NCBI RefSeq assembly: GCF_005671395.1
Contig: NZ_CP040428.1
Location: 2,294,001-2,358,000 of the forward strand
Length of the DNA stretch: 64,000 nucleotides
Direction: 5' to 3'
Origin: Jejubacter calystegiae
Lineage (GTDB): Bacteria > Pseudomonadota > Gammaproteobacteria > Enterobacterales > Enterobacteriaceae
Shown here one piece after another: positions 45,890 to 58,791 of this stretch. The notes below the pieces were generated by a model. The model was given only the letters and a program-made list of their open reading frames with translations. It was not told the origin of the DNA and searched no databases. The position numbers and the translations under genes are program-made. Position 1 is the stretch's first letter, and every line of letters begins with the position of its first letter.

Positions 45890-47185
45890 TTGCTGGAACG
45901 GCTGTCGTGGAAAAGACTGGCCTTTGAGCTGGTCCTGTGTTGTCTGCCAGCGCTGCTGCTTGGCGCGCTGGTGGGGCACCTGCCGTGGTTTTTACTGGCT
46001 GCCGTGACGGGGCTTTTGATTTGGCACTTCCATAATTTGCTGCGGCTCTCCTGGTGGCTATGGGTGGATCGCAGCATGACGCCGCCGCCAGGGCGCGGTA
46101 GCTGGGAACCGCTGCTTTATGGACTGCATCAGATGCAGATGCGTAACAGGAAGAGGCGCAATGAGCTGGGAAGCCTGATCAAGCGCTTTCGCAGCGGCGC
46201 CGAATCACTGCCGGATGCGGTGGTGTTGACCACTGAAGAGGGGGCGATCTTCTGGTGTAATGGCCTGGCGCAGCAGTTGCTTAACCTGCGCTGGCCCGAC
46301 GATAACGGCCAGAATATCCTGAACTTGCTGCGCTATCCCGAATTTAGCGACTACCTGAAGTTACGCGACTTTTCCCGCCCATTGAATCTGGTGCTGAACA
46401 GCGGCCGACATCTTGAATTCCGCGTGATGTCCTATAGCGATCGTCAGTGGCTGATAGTGGCCAGAGATGTGACCCAGATGCATCAACTGGAAGGGGCGAG
46501 GCGTAACTTTTTCGCCAACGTCAGCCATGAACTGCGCACGCCTCTGACGGTGCTCCAGGGCTATCTGGAGATGCTGCGTGAAGGCGAAGCGGATGGCGCG
46601 TTGCGTGATAAAGCGCTGTTAACCATGGAAGAGCAGACGCAGCGGATGGGCAGCCTGGTACAACAGTTGCTGACGCTGTCGCGGATTGAAGCTTCGCCCA
46701 CCCTGGATCTGAGTGAAAGCGTGGATATTCCGGATATGCTGCGTCAGGTGGAGCAGGCCGCCCGCTCGTTGGGGCCGGATCATCAGTTCACTTTCGAGGT
46801 GGAGCCCGCCCTGAAGATTCGTGGCAATAGTGAACAGTTGCGCAGCGCCGTCTCGAATCTGGTCTATAACGCCATTAACCATACTCCCGCCGGATCGCAT
46901 ATCGCAGTGTGCTGGCAGCGGACGCCGCAAGGCGCGCGCTTTAGCGTGAGTGACGACGGTCCGGGAATTGCGGCCCACCATCTGCCGCGTCTGACGGAGC
47001 GTTTCTATCGGGTGGATAAAGCCCGTTCGCGCCAGAGCGGCGGTAGCGGCCTGGGGCTGGCTATCGTTAAACACGCCCTGAGCCACCATGATACCCGGCT
47101 GGAAGTGGAAAGCGTTCCCGGGCTGGGCAGCTGCTTTTCGTTCCAGATACCCGTCCGGTTGATTGATAATCGCACGGAGGGTTAA
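45890..47185 (+). CDS. phoR: Phosphate regulon sensor kinase
   Basis: This 431-residue inner-membrane kinase has two N-terminal helices (about 9-28 and 32-55), a PAS domain (about 95-200) and an H-box [13 protein letters not shown] with H213. N- and G-boxes ([28 protein letters not shown]) follow. It phosphorylates PhoB when phosphate is scarce, taking its signal from the Pst-PhoU system. The start is the rare TTG at 45890, at the position where I recall GTG in E. coli. Confidence 0.97.
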   Translation: MLERLSWKRLAFELVLCCLPALLLGALVGHLPWFLLAAVTGLLIWHFHNLLRLSWWLWVDRSMTPPPGRGSWEPLLYGLHQMQMRNRKRRNELGSLIKRFRSGAESLPDAVVLTTEEGAIFWCNGLAQQLLNLRWPDDNGQNILNLLRYPEFSDYLKLRDFSRPLNLVLNSGRHLEFRVMSYSDRQWLIVARDVTQMHQLEGARRNFFANVSHELRTPLTVLQGYLEMLREGEADGALRDKALLTMEEQTQRMGSLVQQLLTLSRIEASPTLDLSESVDIPDMLRQVEQAARSLGPDHQFTFEVEPALKIRGNSEQLRSAVSNLVYNAINHTPAGSHIAVCWQRTPQGARFSVSDDGPGIAAHHLPRLTERFYRVDKARSRQSGGSGLGLAIVKHALSHHDTRLEVESVPGLGSCFSFQIPVRLIDNRTEG

Positions 47186-47195
47186 CTCTCCCTTC

Positions 47196-47232
47196 GCCGC
47201 AGGGAATTAATGCCTGCGGCTGTTCGCTTTTT
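47196..47232 (+). terminator. Terminator after phoBR
   Basis: GCCGCAGG and CCTGCGGC form a stem around a nine-base loop, followed after a few bases by a T run near 47227-47232. Confidence 0.7.
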
Positions 47233-47336
47233 ATTCGAATGATAAACCGGACTAAAGTTGAAGAATTGGTGCATCTGTCTGGATGTAATTATATGTTTAG
47301 TATATTACTCTGGTTTCAGGATCGCTTCTTGCCTTC

Positions 47337-47443
47337 AAACGCTATAAGCGTTTTAATTGGCCCCCATTATCGTCAGACTGACCAGAATTGCGTGGTATAT
47401 CGATAAACAATTCTTCGCCACGCTTGTTGAGAAGCGTTTCTCA
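47337..47443. promoter_or_regulatory. Two palindromic elements upstream of brnQ
   Basis: AAACGCTATAAGCGTTT (47337-47353, 7-base arms) and TGAGAAGCGTTTCTCA (47428-47443, 6-base arms) share the core AGCGTTT. They lie in the 350-base gap between phoR and brnQ, which holds no gene. They may be operators or leader structures for brnQ; I know of no matching factor. Confidence 0.35.
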
Positions 47444-47535
47444 CTGTCATTTTCTGATTAGACCGCTTTTTCACCACCCCGACGTGGCGAAAAATTTGCT
47501 AAAATCAACACCACATCCACAGGCAACTCGAATTT

Positions 47536-48852
47536 ATGACCCATCGTTTAACTTCGCGTGACATCATCGCTCTGGGCTTTATGACCTTTGCGTTGTTCGT
47601 TGGCGCGGGCAACATTATCTTCCCGCCCATGGTTGGCTTACAGGCCGGCGAGCACGTCTGGTGGGCCTCTTTTGGCTTTCTGATTACCGCTGTTGGTCTG
47701 CCGGTGATGACCGTTGTAGCGCTGGCCCGGGTCGGCGGTGGAGTGGATAGCCTGAGCTCCCCCATTGGCCGCCGTGCCGGCATTCTGCTGGCAACCGTCT
47801 GCTATCTGGCCGTGGGACCGCTGTTTGCCACACCGCGTACCGCAACCGTCTCCTTTGAAGTGGGTATCGCGCCGCTGACCGGCAGTGGCGCCATGCCGCT
47901 GCTGATCTACAGCCTGATTTACTTCGCGCTGGTGATTGTTGTTTCGCTCTATCCGGGCAAGCTGTTGGACACCGTGGGCCACTTCCTGGCGCCGCTGAAA
48001 ATTCTGGCGCTGATTGTGCTGGCGGTGGCAGCGATAATCTGGCCGGCCGGTGGTATCAGCACCGCGACCGAGGCTTACCAGAACGCCCCGTTCTCGAACG
48101 GCTTTGTGAACGGCTATCTGACCATGGACACCCTGGGCGCCATGGTGTTCGGTATCGTTATTGTCAACGCCGCCCGTTCGCGCGGCGTGACTGAGGCGAA
48201 ACTGCTAACCCGCTACACCATCTGGGCGGGTCTGATTGCCGGTATCGGCCTGACGCTGCTCTATCTGGCGCTGTTCCGTCTGGGTTCTGACAGTATGGCG
48301 CTGGTGGATCAGTCCGCTAACGGCGCGGCCATTCTGCATGCCTATGTTCAGCACACCTTCGGTGGCTTCGGTAGCTTCCTGCTGGCGATTCTGATTTTCC
48401 TTGCCTGCCTGGTTACCGCGGTCGGTCTGACCTGCGCCTGCGCTGAGTTCTTTGCCCAGTATCTGCCGTTCTCATATCGCACGCTGGTCTTTATCCTGGG
48501 CCTGTTCTCGATGGTGATTTCGAACCTTGGGCTGAGCCACCTGATTCAGATCTCCATCCCCGTGTTGACCTTGATTTACCCCCCCTGTATCGTTCTGGTT
48601 GTGCTGAGCTTTACCCGCTCGCTGTGGCACAGTTCCACCCGGGTGATAGCGCCAGCCATGCTGGTGAGCCTGGTGTTTGGAATAATGGATGGGCTAAAAG
48701 CCTCTACGCTTGCCTGGCAGCCTGAATGGGTTGCACATCTGCCGCTGGCCGACCAGGGACTGGCGTGGCTGCTGCCGACAGTGGCAGTACTGGTTATTTG
48801 TGCTATTTGGGACCGTGTGGCAGGACGCCCGACGACGTCAGCTGTGCAGTAA
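47536..48852 (+). CDS. brnQ: Branched-chain amino acid transporter
   Basis: This 438-residue LIVCS-family carrier has about twelve membrane helices and imports leucine, isoleucine and valine with sodium or protons. The opening [28 protein letters not shown] is the family signature. It matches E. coli BrnQ (439 residues) in size and position. It ends at its own terminator. Confidence 0.96.
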   Translation: MTHRLTSRDIIALGFMTFALFVGAGNIIFPPMVGLQAGEHVWWASFGFLITAVGLPVMTVVALARVGGGVDSLSSPIGRRAGILLATVCYLAVGPLFATPRTATVSFEVGIAPLTGSGAMPLLIYSLIYFALVIVVSLYPGKLLDTVGHFLAPLKILALIVLAVAAIIWPAGGISTATEAYQNAPFSNGFVNGYLTMDTLGAMVFGIVIVNAARSRGVTEAKLLTRYTIWAGLIAGIGLTLLYLALFRLGSDSMALVDQSANGAAILHAYVQHTFGGFGSFLLAILIFLACLVTAVGLTCACAEFFAQYLPFSYRTLVFILGLFSMVISNLGLSHLIQISIPVLTLIYPPCIVLVVLSFTRSLWHSSTRVIAPAMLVSLVFGIMDGLKASTLAWQPEWVAHLPLADQGLAWLLPTVAVLVICAIWDRVAGRPTTSAVQ

Positions 48853-48870
48853 CCAGAAAGATTTGTTGTT

Positions 48871-48899
48871 AACCACGGGCTTAGCCCCGTGGTTTTTTT
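48871..48899 (+). terminator. Terminator after brnQ
   Basis: AACCACGGGC and GCCCCGTGGTT form a stem with a TTA loop, followed by a run of T. It separates brnQ from proY. Confidence 0.9.
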
Positions 48900-48918
48900 A
48901 TTTTAGTGGATTGGTTCA

Positions 48919-50271
48919 ATGGAAAAAAATAAGCTCAAACGTGGCCTGAGCACCCGGCACATACGCTTTATGGCGTTAGGGTCGGCGATCGGCACCGGAT
49001 TGTTCTACGGCTCGGCCGATGCCATTCGAATGGCGGGGCCAAGCGTGCTGCTGGCCTATCTTATCGGTGGCGTGGTGGCCTACATCATCATGCGCGCGCT
49101 GGGCGAGATGTCGGTTCATAACCCGTCGGCCAGCTCCTTTTCCCGCTATGCCCAGGAGAACCTGGGGCCGCTTGCCGGTTACATCACCGGCTGGACCTAC
49201 TGCTTTGAGATCCTGATAGTGGCGATAGCCGACGTAACGGCATTCGGTATCTATATGGGGGTTTGGTTCCCGACGGTACCGCACTGGATTTGGGTACTGA
49301 GCGTGGTGCTGCTGATTTGCGCCATCAACCTGATGAGCGTGAAGGTGTTCGGCGAGTTGGAGTTCTGGTTCTCGTTTTTCAAAGTCGCCACCATTATCAT
49401 CATGATTGTCGCCGGTTTCGGCATCATCATCTGGGGCATCGGCAACAGCGGTCAGCCGACCGGTATTCATAACCTGTGGAGTAATGGCGGCTTCTTCGCC
49501 AATGGCTGGCTGGGGATGGTCATGTCGCTGCAAATGGTGATGTTCGCCTATGGCGGGATCGAGATTATCGGTATTACCGCCGGTGAAGCTAAGGACCCGT
49601 CGAAGTCTATTCCCCGCGCGATTAACTCAGTACCGATGCGTATTCTGGTGTTCTATGTCGGTACGCTGTTTGTGATCATGTCTATCTATCCCTGGAACCA
49701 GGTGGGCACTAATGGTAGTCCCTTCGTTCTGACCTTCCAGCATCTGGGTATTGCCTTTGCCGCCAGCATCCTGAACTTTGTGGTGCTGACGGCCTCGCTA
49801 TCGGCGATTAACAGCGATGTGTTCGGCGTAGGCCGTATGCTGCACGGCATGGCGGAGCAGGGCAGCGCACCGAAGATTTTCGCCAAAACTTCGCGTAACG
49901 GTATTCCCTGGGTTACGGTGATGGTGATGACGGTGGCGCTGCTGATAGCCGCCTGGCTCAACTACATTATGCCGGAAAACGTGTTCCTGGTTATCGCCTC
50001 GCTGGCGACTTTCGCTACCGTCTGGGTGTGGATTATGATTCTGCTGTCGCAGATAGCCTTCCGCCGTCGTCTGTCTACGGATGAGGTTAAGGCCCTGAAA
50101 TTTAAAGTGCCTGGCGGGACTCCGACTACGGTGGTGGGGCTGATTTTCCTGGCCTTTATTATCGCGCTGATTGGCTACCATCCGGAAACCCGCATCTCGC
50201 TGTATGTGGGGTTTGCCTGGATAGCGTTGCTGCTCATTGGCTGGTGGGTTAAGCGTCGCCGCAGTCAATAA
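48919..50271 (+). CDS. proY: APC-family amino acid permease (proline-type)
   Basis: This 450-residue transporter has about twelve helices and the APC signature [21 protein letters not shown] at its start. [20 protein letters not shown] and the C-terminal WWVKRR agree with E. coli ProY, a cryptic proline-specific permease. It lies in the same order as in E. coli (brnQ-proY-malZ). The substrate has weak experimental support even in E. coli. Confidence 0.92.
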   Translation: MEKNKLKRGLSTRHIRFMALGSAIGTGLFYGSADAIRMAGPSVLLAYLIGGVVAYIIMRALGEMSVHNPSASSFSRYAQENLGPLAGYITGWTYCFEILIVAIADVTAFGIYMGVWFPTVPHWIWVLSVVLLICAINLMSVKVFGELEFWFSFFKVATIIIMIVAGFGIIIWGIGNSGQPTGIHNLWSNGGFFANGWLGMVMSLQMVMFAYGGIEIIGITAGEAKDPSKSIPRAINSVPMRILVFYVGTLFVIMSIYPWNQVGTNGSPFVLTFQHLGIAFAASILNFVVLTASLSAINSDVFGVGRMLHGMAEQGSAPKIFAKTSRNGIPWVTVMVMTVALLIAAWLNYIMPENVFLVIASLATFATVWVWIMILLSQIAFRRRLSTDEVKALKFKVPGGTPTTVVGLIFLAFIIALIGYHPETRISLYVGFAWIALLLIGWWVKRRRSQ

Positions 50272-50280
50272 TCCCCTGTC

Positions 50281-50304
50281 TGGCCGCCGCAAGTTGGGCG
50301 GCCA
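50281..50304 (+). terminator. Hairpin after proY
   Basis: TGGCCGCC and GGCGGCCA form an 8-base stem with an eight-base loop just after the proY stop. No T run follows. Confidence 0.5.
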
Positions 50305-50407
50305 GTCTCCTCCCCCCGTCTCCTCCCCCAAATCTCTTTGTGATGATGAGCAATCGCCCTGGTCCTTATGGCAAGGTGAGGCCAGTTTCTGACACAGGGG
50401 ATTCACC

Positions 50408-52225
50408 ATGTTACAGGCCTGGCACCTGCCGGTAGCGCCGTTTGTGGCTATCCGGGGACAGAAGATGACCATTACGCTGTGGCTGGCGGGAGATGCGCTG
50501 CCGCAGCGGCTGATGCTGCGTACTGAAATCGATAACGAAGAGACGCCGATCGAGATGACCCGGCAGGCGCAGGCACCGCACCCGGGGATTACCGCGTGGC
50601 GCGCCAGCATCGATCTCAGTAGCGGACAGTCGCGCCGCCGCTACTGCTTTAAGCTGCTATGGGCCGACAGGCAACAGTGGTTCGCGCCGCTGGGCTTTAG
50701 CGATTTTCCACCGCCCCGCCTTGAGCAGTTTGCCGTGGATGCGCCGGATGTCGGGCCTGACTGGGTGGCGGATCAGATTTTCTACCAGATTTTCCCGGAT
50801 CGCTTTGCCCGTAGCACCCGGCGTTCCTTCGAGCAGGAAAGCGTTTACCGGCACCATGCGGCAAACCGCGATATCCGGCGGTGCGAATGGCATGAGCCCT
50901 TAACGCCAGAGGCCGGGGGCTCGACCTTTTACGGCGGCGACCTGGACGGTATTAACGAAAAGCTGCCCTGGCTGAAACGCCTGGGGGTGACCGCGCTGTA
51001 TCTGAACCCGGTGTTTGTAGCGCCGAGCGTGCATAAATACGATACCGAAGACTATCGTCGCGTCGATCCCGCCTTCGGGGGGGATGAAGCGCTGCTGCGC
51101 CTGCGTCACCATACCCGGCAGCAGGGAATGCGACTGGTGCTCGACGGGGTGTTTAACCATACCGGCGACAGCCACCGCTGGTTCGATCGCCACACGGACT
51201 CGACGACCGGCGCCTGCCATAACCCCGCGTCGTCGTGGCGCGACTGGTATAGCTTTTCCGAAGATGGCAAGGCGCTGGACTGGCTGGGCTATCCCAGCCT
51301 GCCGAAGCTCGACTACCGCGCCAGCGGCGTGGTAGATGAGATCTACCGGGGCGAGAACAGCATTGTGCGCCACTGGCTGCGCGAGCCGTGGAGTATGGAC
51401 GGCTGGCGGCTCGATGTGGTGCATATGCTCGGCGAAGGTGGTGGGGCGGGTAACAACCTGCGCCACGTGGCCGGGATTCGTCAGGCGGCGAAAGAGACCC
51501 GGTCGGATGCTTTCGTATTTGGTGAACATTTCGGTGATGCGCGCCAGTGGTTACAGGCCGATGCCGAAGACGCTTCTATGAACTATCGCGGCTTTACCTT
51601 TCCGGTCTGGGCATTTCTGGCGAATACCGATATTTCGTACGATCCTCAGCGGATTGATGCCAAAACCTGCGCGGCCTGGATGGAGCAGTATCGCGCCGGG
51701 CTGTCGCATCAGCAGCAGCTTCGCATGTTTAACCAGTTGAACAGCCACGATACGCCGCGCTTTATCTCTCTGCTGGGTAAGGATCGGGCGCGTCTACCGC
51801 TGGGGGTAGCCTGGATGTTCTGCTGGCCCGGCGTGCCCGGTATCTATTACGGCGACGAAGTCGGCGTGGAAGGGGATATGGATCCGATGTGCCGTCGGCC
51901 CTTTCCGTGGGATCAAGCACAGCAGGATGGTGAGTTACTGGCGTTTTATCAGCAACTGGCGAAGCTGCGTCGTCAGAGCACGGCGCTACGGCGCGGCGGC
52001 TGTCAGGTGGTGTACGCCGAAGGTGATATCCTGGCCTTTGTGCGGCTCTGGCAGCGTGAGCGGGTGCTGGTGGTCATTAACCGCGGTACGGCTTCTGAGA
52101 TTACGCTGGCGCCATCGCCGCTGCTGGCGAACGGTGACTGGCAGCGTCAGTTGGGAGAAGGGAGCATGGAAGGCGAGCGCCTGACGCTGGGGGCGGTATC
52201 TGTGACGGTCTGGCGTAGCCGTTAG
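50408..52225 (+). CDS. malZ: Maltodextrin glucosidase
   Basis: This 605-residue cytoplasmic GH13 enzyme removes glucose from the reducing end of maltodextrins. It has an N-terminal beta domain (1-110) and a TIM barrel with [17 protein letters not shown] (nucleophile aspartate), GEHFGDA (acid/base glutamate) and NSHDTPR (transition-state aspartate). A C-terminal beta domain ends the protein. It matches E. coli MalZ in length. In E. coli it belongs to the MalT regulon; I did not identify a MalT box. Confidence 0.95.
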   Translation: MLQAWHLPVAPFVAIRGQKMTITLWLAGDALPQRLMLRTEIDNEETPIEMTRQAQAPHPGITAWRASIDLSSGQSRRRYCFKLLWADRQQWFAPLGFSDFPPPRLEQFAVDAPDVGPDWVADQIFYQIFPDRFARSTRRSFEQESVYRHHAANRDIRRCEWHEPLTPEAGGSTFYGGDLDGINEKLPWLKRLGVTALYLNPVFVAPSVHKYDTEDYRRVDPAFGGDEALLRLRHHTRQQGMRLVLDGVFNHTGDSHRWFDRHTDSTTGACHNPASSWRDWYSFSEDGKALDWLGYPSLPKLDYRASGVVDEIYRGENSIVRHWLREPWSMDGWRLDVVHMLGEGGGAGNNLRHVAGIRQAAKETRSDAFVFGEHFGDARQWLQADAEDASMNYRGFTFPVWAFLANTDISYDPQRIDAKTCAAWMEQYRAGLSHQQQLRMFNQLNSHDTPRFISLLGKDRARLPLGVAWMFCWPGVPGIYYGDEVGVEGDMDPMCRRPFPWDQAQQDGELLAFYQQLAKLRRQSTALRRGGCQVVYAEGDILAFVRLWQRERVLVVINRGTASEITLAPSPLLANGDWQRQLGEGSMEGERLTLGAVSVTVWRSR

Positions 52226-52227
52226 CG

Positions 52228-52809
52228 TTACAACCGGCGTTCCCGGGCAAGCTTCATCATGCGCGGATAAAACTGCCAGAACAGCTGTTCAAGCTGGTCG
52301 TAATGGTCGTCCAGGTCCTGCCAGGAGTCGCGCAGCGCCGCCAGCTTTGGGCGGCGGTTAGCCATCCCGTTCAGGACCCGGGCAATAAACGCCATATCGG
52401 CATAGCGTTCCAGCCAGCGCTCGGGCCACAGATAGTGATTCAGATTGACAAAAGGTTCCGGCGCCTGGGGGAGGATGGGGGCGATAGCCGCCTCGGCATG
52501 GGCGACGAACTGCGGCAGCGGCTGGTCGGGGCAGATGCGCGACCAGTGGCGCGACAGGAAGTGATCCCAGACCACATCCAGGGTAATGGGGGAAACCCTG
52601 CGGGTTTGCGGGCGGAACCACTCCCTGGCGGTGCGCACTTCCGGCAGATCGTCGGTCATGGCATCGATGCGACGGTGCATCCAGATACCAGCGGCTACCT
52701 CCGGCGACCACTGTTCATCCGGATTTCCACGCACAAAGTCGGCCAGCAGGTTTCCCGCAAGGGAACTGTGCGCCAGAGTGGCGAGATGCAGGTGGGCAAG
52801 AAAGTTCAT
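52228..52809 (-). CDS. acpH: Acyl carrier protein phosphodiesterase
   Basis: This 193-residue HD-superfamily-like hydrolase removes the 4'-phosphopantetheine arm from holo-ACP. The opening [28 protein letters not shown] and WDHFLSRHW match E. coli AcpH. It converges on malZ with two bases between stops and is divergent from queA, as in E. coli. Confidence 0.95.
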   Translation of the reverse strand: MNFLAHLHLATLAHSSLAGNLLADFVRGNPDEQWSPEVAAGIWMHRRIDAMTDDLPEVRTAREWFRPQTRRVSPITLDVVWDHFLSRHWSRICPDQPLPQFVAHAEAAIAPILPQAPEPFVNLNHYLWPERWLERYADMAFIARVLNGMANRRPKLAALRDSWQDLDDHYDQLEQLFWQFYPRMMKLARERRL

Positions 52810-52925
52810 AGGTTCCTTAGTGATTTCGTAGTGTCAGATGGCTTGCGTCTTAAATAATTCAAGTTGCAGGGAGGGGCCCCCGGCACTAGACTAGGCCGCC
52901 TGTTTTTAAGCCTGAGTTTCCTGTC

Positions 52926-54023
52926 ATGCGTCTTGCCGATTTCTCTTTTGAACTCCCTGAATCCCTGATTGCCCATTATCCACAGCCTAATCGCAGCGCC
53001 TGTCGCTTATTGTCGCTCGACGGGCCAACCGGGCAGCTTACGCATGGCACTTTCACCGATCTGCTCGATAAGCTCAACCCCGGAGACCTGCTGGTCTTTA
53101 ATAATACCCGGGTGATTCCGGCGCGCCTGTTTGGCCGCAAGGCCAGCGGTGGGCGGATCGAGGTGCTGGTCGAACGGATGCTGGATGAGCACCGAGTGCT
53201 GGCCCATATCCGCGCCTCCAAAGCGCCGAAGCCGGGTGCCGAACTGCTGCTTGGCGAAGATGAGAGCATTCAGGCCACCATGGTGGCGCGCCATGACGCG
53301 CTATTCGAAGTTCAGTTTAACGACCCGTGCCCGGTACTGGAAATTTTAAACGCGATTGGTCATATGCCGCTGCCGCCCTATATCGACAGACCAGATGAAG
53401 AAGCGGATCGTGAACTCTATCAGACGGTCTACAGTGAGAAGCCCGGCGCCGTGGCCGCGCCGACGGCGGGTCTGCACTTCGATGAACCGCTGCTGGAGGC
53501 CCTGCGCCGTAAAGGGGTAGAGATGGCCTTTGTGACTCTGCACGTGGGGGCGGGCACCTTTCAGCCGGTGCGGGTGGAAAGCATTGAAGATCACGTGATG
53601 CACTCGGAATACGCGGAAGTGCCTCAGGAGGTCGTGGACGCGGTACTGGCCTGTAAGGCTCGAGGTAATCGGGTTATCGCGGTGGGCACCACCTCGGTGC
53701 GTTCGCTGGAAAGCGCAGCCCAGGCGGCGCAGCAGGATATCATCGAGCCGTTTTTCGACGATACGCAGATCTTTATCTATCCCGGTTACCAGTATCGGAT
53801 TATCGATGCGCTGGTCACCAACTTCCATCTGCCGGAATCCACGCTGATTATGCTGGTTTCCGCTTTTGCGGGATATCAACACACCATGCACGCCTATCAG
53901 GAGGCGGTGAAAGCGGAATACCGATTTTTCAGCTATGGCGATGCGATGTTTATCACGTACAATCCGCAGGCCATTAATGACCCCCTCACCCTGACCCTCT
54001 CCCCGCAGGGGAGAGGGGATTAA
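52926..54023 (+). CDS. queA: S-adenosylmethionine:tRNA ribosyltransferase-isomerase
   Basis: This 365-residue enzyme transfers and isomerises the ribose of SAM to preQ1 in tRNA, making epoxyqueuosine. It matches E. coli QueA (356 residues), with segments [24 protein letters not shown] and [19 protein letters not shown]-like, up to ITYNPQAIN. After that the native end is lost: the frame runs on into the adjacent GC-rich repeat, giving an added tail [14 protein letters not shown] before a TAA. The catalytic body is intact, so activity is likely kept. Confidence 0.95.
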   Translation: MRLADFSFELPESLIAHYPQPNRSACRLLSLDGPTGQLTHGTFTDLLDKLNPGDLLVFNNTRVIPARLFGRKASGGRIEVLVERMLDEHRVLAHIRASKAPKPGAELLLGEDESIQATMVARHDALFEVQFNDPCPVLEILNAIGHMPLPPYIDRPDEEADRELYQTVYSEKPGAVAAPTAGLHFDEPLLEALRRKGVEMAFVTLHVGAGTFQPVRVESIEDHVMHSEYAEVPQEVVDAVLACKARGNRVIAVGTTSVRSLESAAQAAQQDIIEPFFDDTQIFIYPGYQYRIIDALVTNFHLPESTLIMLVSAFAGYQHTMHAYQEAVKAEYRFFSYGDAMFITYNPQAINDPLTLTLSPQGRGD

Positions 54024-54268
54024 AAAATCGGGTTTTGACGTTCCCCTCACCATAAGGGGGATGGGATTAACAACCCCTGGTCTTGACGTTCCCCTCTGGT
54101 GAGGGGGGATGGGATTAACAACCCCTGGTCTTGACGTTCCCTCTGGTGAGGGGGGATGGGATTAACAACCCCTGGTTTTGACGTTCCCTTCTGGTGAGGG
54201 GAGAGGGGATTAACAATCCCTGTTTTTGACGTTCCCCCTCTCCCTCAGGGAGAGGGCCGGGGTGAGGG
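53980..54268. repeat. Tandem GC-rich repeat array between queA and tgt
   Basis: Four contiguous units of 47-48 bases (54019-54065, 54066-54113, 54114-54160, 54161-54208) begin with ATTAA and contain TTGACGTTCCC and GGTGAGGGG; a fifth partial unit starts at 54209. The array is flanked on the left by CCCTGACCCTCTCCCC...GGGGAGAGGGG and on the right by CCCTCTCCCTCAGGGAGAGGG, palindromic arms common to short mobile or palindromic repeats of proteobacteria. There are no unique spacers, so this is not a CRISPR. It sits inside what should be the queA-tgt operon. Confidence 0.85.
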
Positions 54269-54310
54269 TTGTGTTTTAACCGTCAGACTGTGTATCTGAT
54301 TGGAGGATAA

Positions 54311-55438
<1,128 letters not shown>

Positions 55439-55459
55439 TTTAAAAATGAGGGAAATTTA

Positions 55460-55792
55460 ATGAGTTTTTTCATTTCTGATGCTGTTGCCGCTACCGGCGC
55501 TCCGGCTCAGGGTAGCCCAATGTCGCTGATTCTGATGCTGGTGGTTTTCGGCCTGATTTTCTACTTTATGATCCTGCGTCCGCAGCAAAAGCGTACCAAA
55601 GAGCATAAAAAACTGATGGACTCCATCGCCAAGGGTGATGAAGTGCTGACCAACGGCGGTCTGGTTGGGCGCGTTTCTAAAGTGGCGGAAAATGGCTACA
55701 TCGTTATGGCGCTGAACGACACCACCGAAGTGGTCATCAAACGTGACTTCGTCGCAGCTGTCCTGCCGAAAGGCACCATGAAGGCGCTGTAA
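55460..55792 (+). CDS. yajC: Sec translocase accessory subunit YajC
   Basis: This 110-residue single-span inner-membrane protein has a helix at about 19-39 (MSLILMLVVFGLIFYFMIL) followed by RPQQKRTKEHKK and a small cytoplasmic domain (EVLTNGGLVGRV). It associates with SecDF and SecYEG. It lies in the conserved tgt-yajC-secD-secF order. Confidence 0.97.
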   Translation: MSFFISDAVAATGAPAQGSPMSLILMLVVFGLIFYFMILRPQQKRTKEHKKLMDSIAKGDEVLTNGGLVGRVSKVAENGYIVMALNDTTEVVIKRDFVAAVLPKGTMKAL

Positions 55793-55819
55793 TTTTCCGT
55801 TTTCCCGAAGGGAACTGCC

Positions 55820-57667
55820 GTGTTAAACCGTTATCCTTTGTGGAAGTACATCATGCTGATCGTCGTCATTATCGTCGGTCTGCTGTATGCGCTCCCCAAC
55901 CTGTATGGTGAGGATCCGGCCGTTCAGATCACTGGCGCGCGCGGCGTCGCCGCCAGTGAGCAAACGCTGAACCAGGTCCAGAACACCTTAAAAAAAGAAC
56001 AAATTTCCGCGAAGTCGATAGCGCTGGAGGATGGTTCTATCCTCGCTCGCTTTGACTCGTCCGATACACAGCTGCGCGCCCGTGAATCCCTGATGGAGGT
56101 GCTGGGTGACCAGTACGTCGTGGCGCTCAACCTTGCCCCCGCTACCCCACGCTGGCTGTCGACCATTGCCGCCGAGCCGATGAAGCTGGGTCTTGATCTG
56201 CGCGGCGGCGTTCACTTCCTGATGGAAGTGGATATGGAAACCGCTCTGGGTAAACTCCAGGAGCAGAATATCGACAGTCTGCGTAGCGACCTGCGCGACA
56301 AGGGCATTGCCTGGACCAACGTACGCAAGACCAACAACTATGGCGTGGATATCTCTTTCCGCAACGGCTCCACGCGTGACGACGCCGTCTCTTATCTGCA
56401 GGGGCGCCACCGCGATCTGGTGATTAGCGGCCAGGGCAGCAATGGTCTGCGTGCCGTAATGTCTGACGATCGTCTGCGCGAAGCGCGTGAATATGCGGTG
56501 CAGCAGAACATCAACATCCTGCGTAACCGTGTTAACCAACTGGGCGTTGCCGAACCGCTGGTACAGCGCCAGGGTGCCGACCGTATTGTGGTTGAGCTGC
56601 CGGGGATTCAGGATACCGCTCGCGCCAAAGAAATTCTGGGCGCCACGGCGACCCTGGAGTTCCGTCTGGTGAACACCAGCGTCGATCAGTCCGCTGCCGC
56701 TTCTGGCCGCGTACCGGGCGATTCTGAAGTGAAGATGACCCGTGAAGGGCAGCCGGTGGTGCTGTACAAGCGCGTGATTCTGACCGGTGACCATATCACC
56801 GACTCTACCTCCAGCCAGGACGAATACAACCAGCCGCAGGTGAATATCTCTCTGGATAGCGCTGGCGGTAACATCATGTCCAACTTCACCAAGGACAACA
56901 TTGGTAAGCCGATGGCGACCCTGTTTGTGGAGTATAAGGACAGCGGTAAGAAAGACGCCAATGGCCGTGCGATTCTGGCGAAGCAGGAAGAAGTGATCAA
57001 CGTGGCGAACATTCAGTCGCGTCTGGGCAACAGCTTCCGCATTACCGGTATCAGCAACGCCAACGAAGCGCGCCAGCTCTCTCTGCTGCTGCGTGCCGGT
57101 GCGCTGATTGCGCCGATCCAGATCGTGGAAGAGCGTACCATTGGGCCGACTCTGGGGATGCAGAACATCAAACAGGGTCTGGAAGCCTGTCTGTGGGGGC
57201 TGGTGGCGTCCATCGTCTTTATGGTCTTCTTCTATAAGAAGTTTGGCATTATCGCCACTTCTGCGCTTATCGCTAACCTGGTGTTAATTGTTGGGGTAAT
57301 GTCGCTGCTGCCGGGGGCCACGCTAACCATGCCGGGGATTGCCGGTATCGTGCTCACGCTGGCGGTGGCGGTGGATGCCAACGTACTGATTAACGAACGT
57401 ATTAAGGAAGAACTTAAGAACGGGCGTTCGGTACAGCAGGCTATTCACGAAGGGTATAAAGGGGCGTTTAGTTCAATCATTGACGCCAACGTTACCACGC
57501 TGATTACCGCCATCATTCTTTACGCCGTCGGTACCGGCTCCATCAAGGGTTTTGCCATCACCACCGCTATCGGTGTGGCAACCTCGATGTTCACCGCCAT
57601 CGTCGGCACGCGCGCCATCGTCAACCTGTTGTACGGCGGCAAGCGTATTAACAAGCTGTCTATCTGA
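55820..57667 (+). CDS. secD: Protein translocase subunit SecD
   Basis: This 615-residue membrane protein uses proton flow with SecF to pull proteins out of the Sec channel. It has one N-terminal helix, a large periplasmic P1 region and five C-terminal helices. Conserved [16 protein letters not shown] and [18 protein letters not shown] are present. The start is GTG 55820. It begins 27 bases after yajC. Confidence 0.97.
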   Translation: MLNRYPLWKYIMLIVVIIVGLLYALPNLYGEDPAVQITGARGVAASEQTLNQVQNTLKKEQISAKSIALEDGSILARFDSSDTQLRARESLMEVLGDQYVVALNLAPATPRWLSTIAAEPMKLGLDLRGGVHFLMEVDMETALGKLQEQNIDSLRSDLRDKGIAWTNVRKTNNYGVDISFRNGSTRDDAVSYLQGRHRDLVISGQGSNGLRAVMSDDRLREAREYAVQQNINILRNRVNQLGVAEPLVQRQGADRIVVELPGIQDTARAKEILGATATLEFRLVNTSVDQSAAASGRVPGDSEVKMTREGQPVVLYKRVILTGDHITDSTSSQDEYNQPQVNISLDSAGGNIMSNFTKDNIGKPMATLFVEYKDSGKKDANGRAILAKQEEVINVANIQSRLGNSFRITGISNANEARQLSLLLRAGALIAPIQIVEERTIGPTLGMQNIKQGLEACLWGLVASIVFMVFFYKKFGIIATSALIANLVLIVGVMSLLPGATLTMPGIAGIVLTLAVAVDANVLINERIKEELKNGRSVQQAIHEGYKGAFSSIIDANVTTLITAIILYAVGTGSIKGFAITTAIGVATSMFTAIVGTRAIVNLLYGGKRINKLSI

Positions 57668-57677
57668 GGAGTGAGTT

Positions 57678-58649
57678 GTGGCACAGGAATATAGCGTTGA
57701 ACAACTCAACCACGGTCGTAAAGTCTATGACTTTATGCGCTGGGACAATGTCGCCTTTGCTATCTCCGGGCTGTTGTTGATCGCCTCGTTGGCTATTATC
57801 GGCGTGAAAGGCTTCAACTGGGGACTGGACTTTACCGGCGGTACGGTCATTGAGATCAACCTGGAACAACCGGCGCAGATGGATGTCATGCGTGATGCGC
57901 TGGAAAAAGCAGGCTTTGACGAACCGCAGCTGCAGAACTTTGGCAGCAGCCGCGACGTGATGGTCCGTATGCCGCCAGCGGAAGGTGAAGCTGGCGGTCA
58001 GGCGTTGGGTAACAAGGTCGTTAGCGTGATTAACGAAGCGACCAGCCAGAATGCGACCGTCAAGCGTATCGAGTTTGTCGGACCCAGCGTGGGGGCCGAT
58101 CTGGCTCAGGCCGGGGCCATGGCACTGCTGGTGGCGCTGATCAGTATCCTTATCTACGTGGGCTTCCGCTTTGAGTGGCGCCTGGCGTTAGGGGCTGTTA
58201 TCGCGCTGGCGCACGATGTGGTGATTACCTTAGGTATTCTGTCGCTGTTCCATATCGAGATCGACCTGACCATCATCGCTTCACTGATGTCGGTTATCGG
58301 CTACTCGCTGAACGACAGTATTGTGGTCTCCGACCGTATTCGTGAGAACTTCCGCAGAATTCGTCGCGGAACCTCTTACGAAATCTTTAACGTGTCGCTG
58401 ACCCAGACTCTGAGCCGAACCCTGATGACCTCAGGGACCACTCTGGTGGTGGTTCTGATGCTCTATATCTTCGGTGGCGCGATGCTGGAAGGCTTCTCGC
58501 TGGCGATGCTGATCGGGGTTTCCATCGGGACCGTCTCTTCCATCTATGTAGCGTCTGCACTGGCGCTGAAGTTGGGGATGAAGCGCGAGCACATCCAGCA
58601 GCAGAAGGTGGAGAAAGAAGGGGCGGATCAGCCGTCAATTCTGCCGTAA
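57678..58649 (+). CDS. secF: Protein translocase subunit SecF
   Basis: This 323-residue partner of SecD has six helices. The conserved [31 protein letters not shown] and [14 protein letters not shown] segments are present. The start is GTG 57678, ten bases after secD. The operon ends at a strong terminator. Confidence 0.97.
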   Translation: MAQEYSVEQLNHGRKVYDFMRWDNVAFAISGLLLIASLAIIGVKGFNWGLDFTGGTVIEINLEQPAQMDVMRDALEKAGFDEPQLQNFGSSRDVMVRMPPAEGEAGGQALGNKVVSVINEATSQNATVKRIEFVGPSVGADLAQAGAMALLVALISILIYVGFRFEWRLALGAVIALAHDVVITLGILSLFHIEIDLTIIASLMSVIGYSLNDSIVVSDRIRENFRRIRRGTSYEIFNVSLTQTLSRTLMTSGTTLVVVLMLYIFGGAMLEGFSLAMLIGVSIGTVSSIYVASALALKLGMKREHIQQQKVEKEGADQPSILP

Positions 58650-58668
58650 TCCCGGCGTTTGCCTGAAC

Positions 58669-58703
58669 AAAAACCGCGACCCTTTGGCGTCGCGGTTTTT
58701 TTT
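58669..58703 (+). terminator. Terminator after secF
   Basis: AAAAACCGCGAC and GTCGCGGTTTTTTTT form a strong stem around CCTTTGGC with a long T run. Confidence 0.92.
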
Positions 58704-58791
58704 CGCCTGTCGAGAGTCTCCTGACAGGACGCTGTCAGTAGGAGGGGGGCAAACTGTCTCCTGTTATCAGAAAACAACAGGAGAAGATGAG

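Noticed and set aside
54019-54268. CRISPR array
   Set aside because: Units of 47-48 bases are joined without unique spacers, no cas genes are nearby, and the flanks are palindromic arms of a short repeat element.
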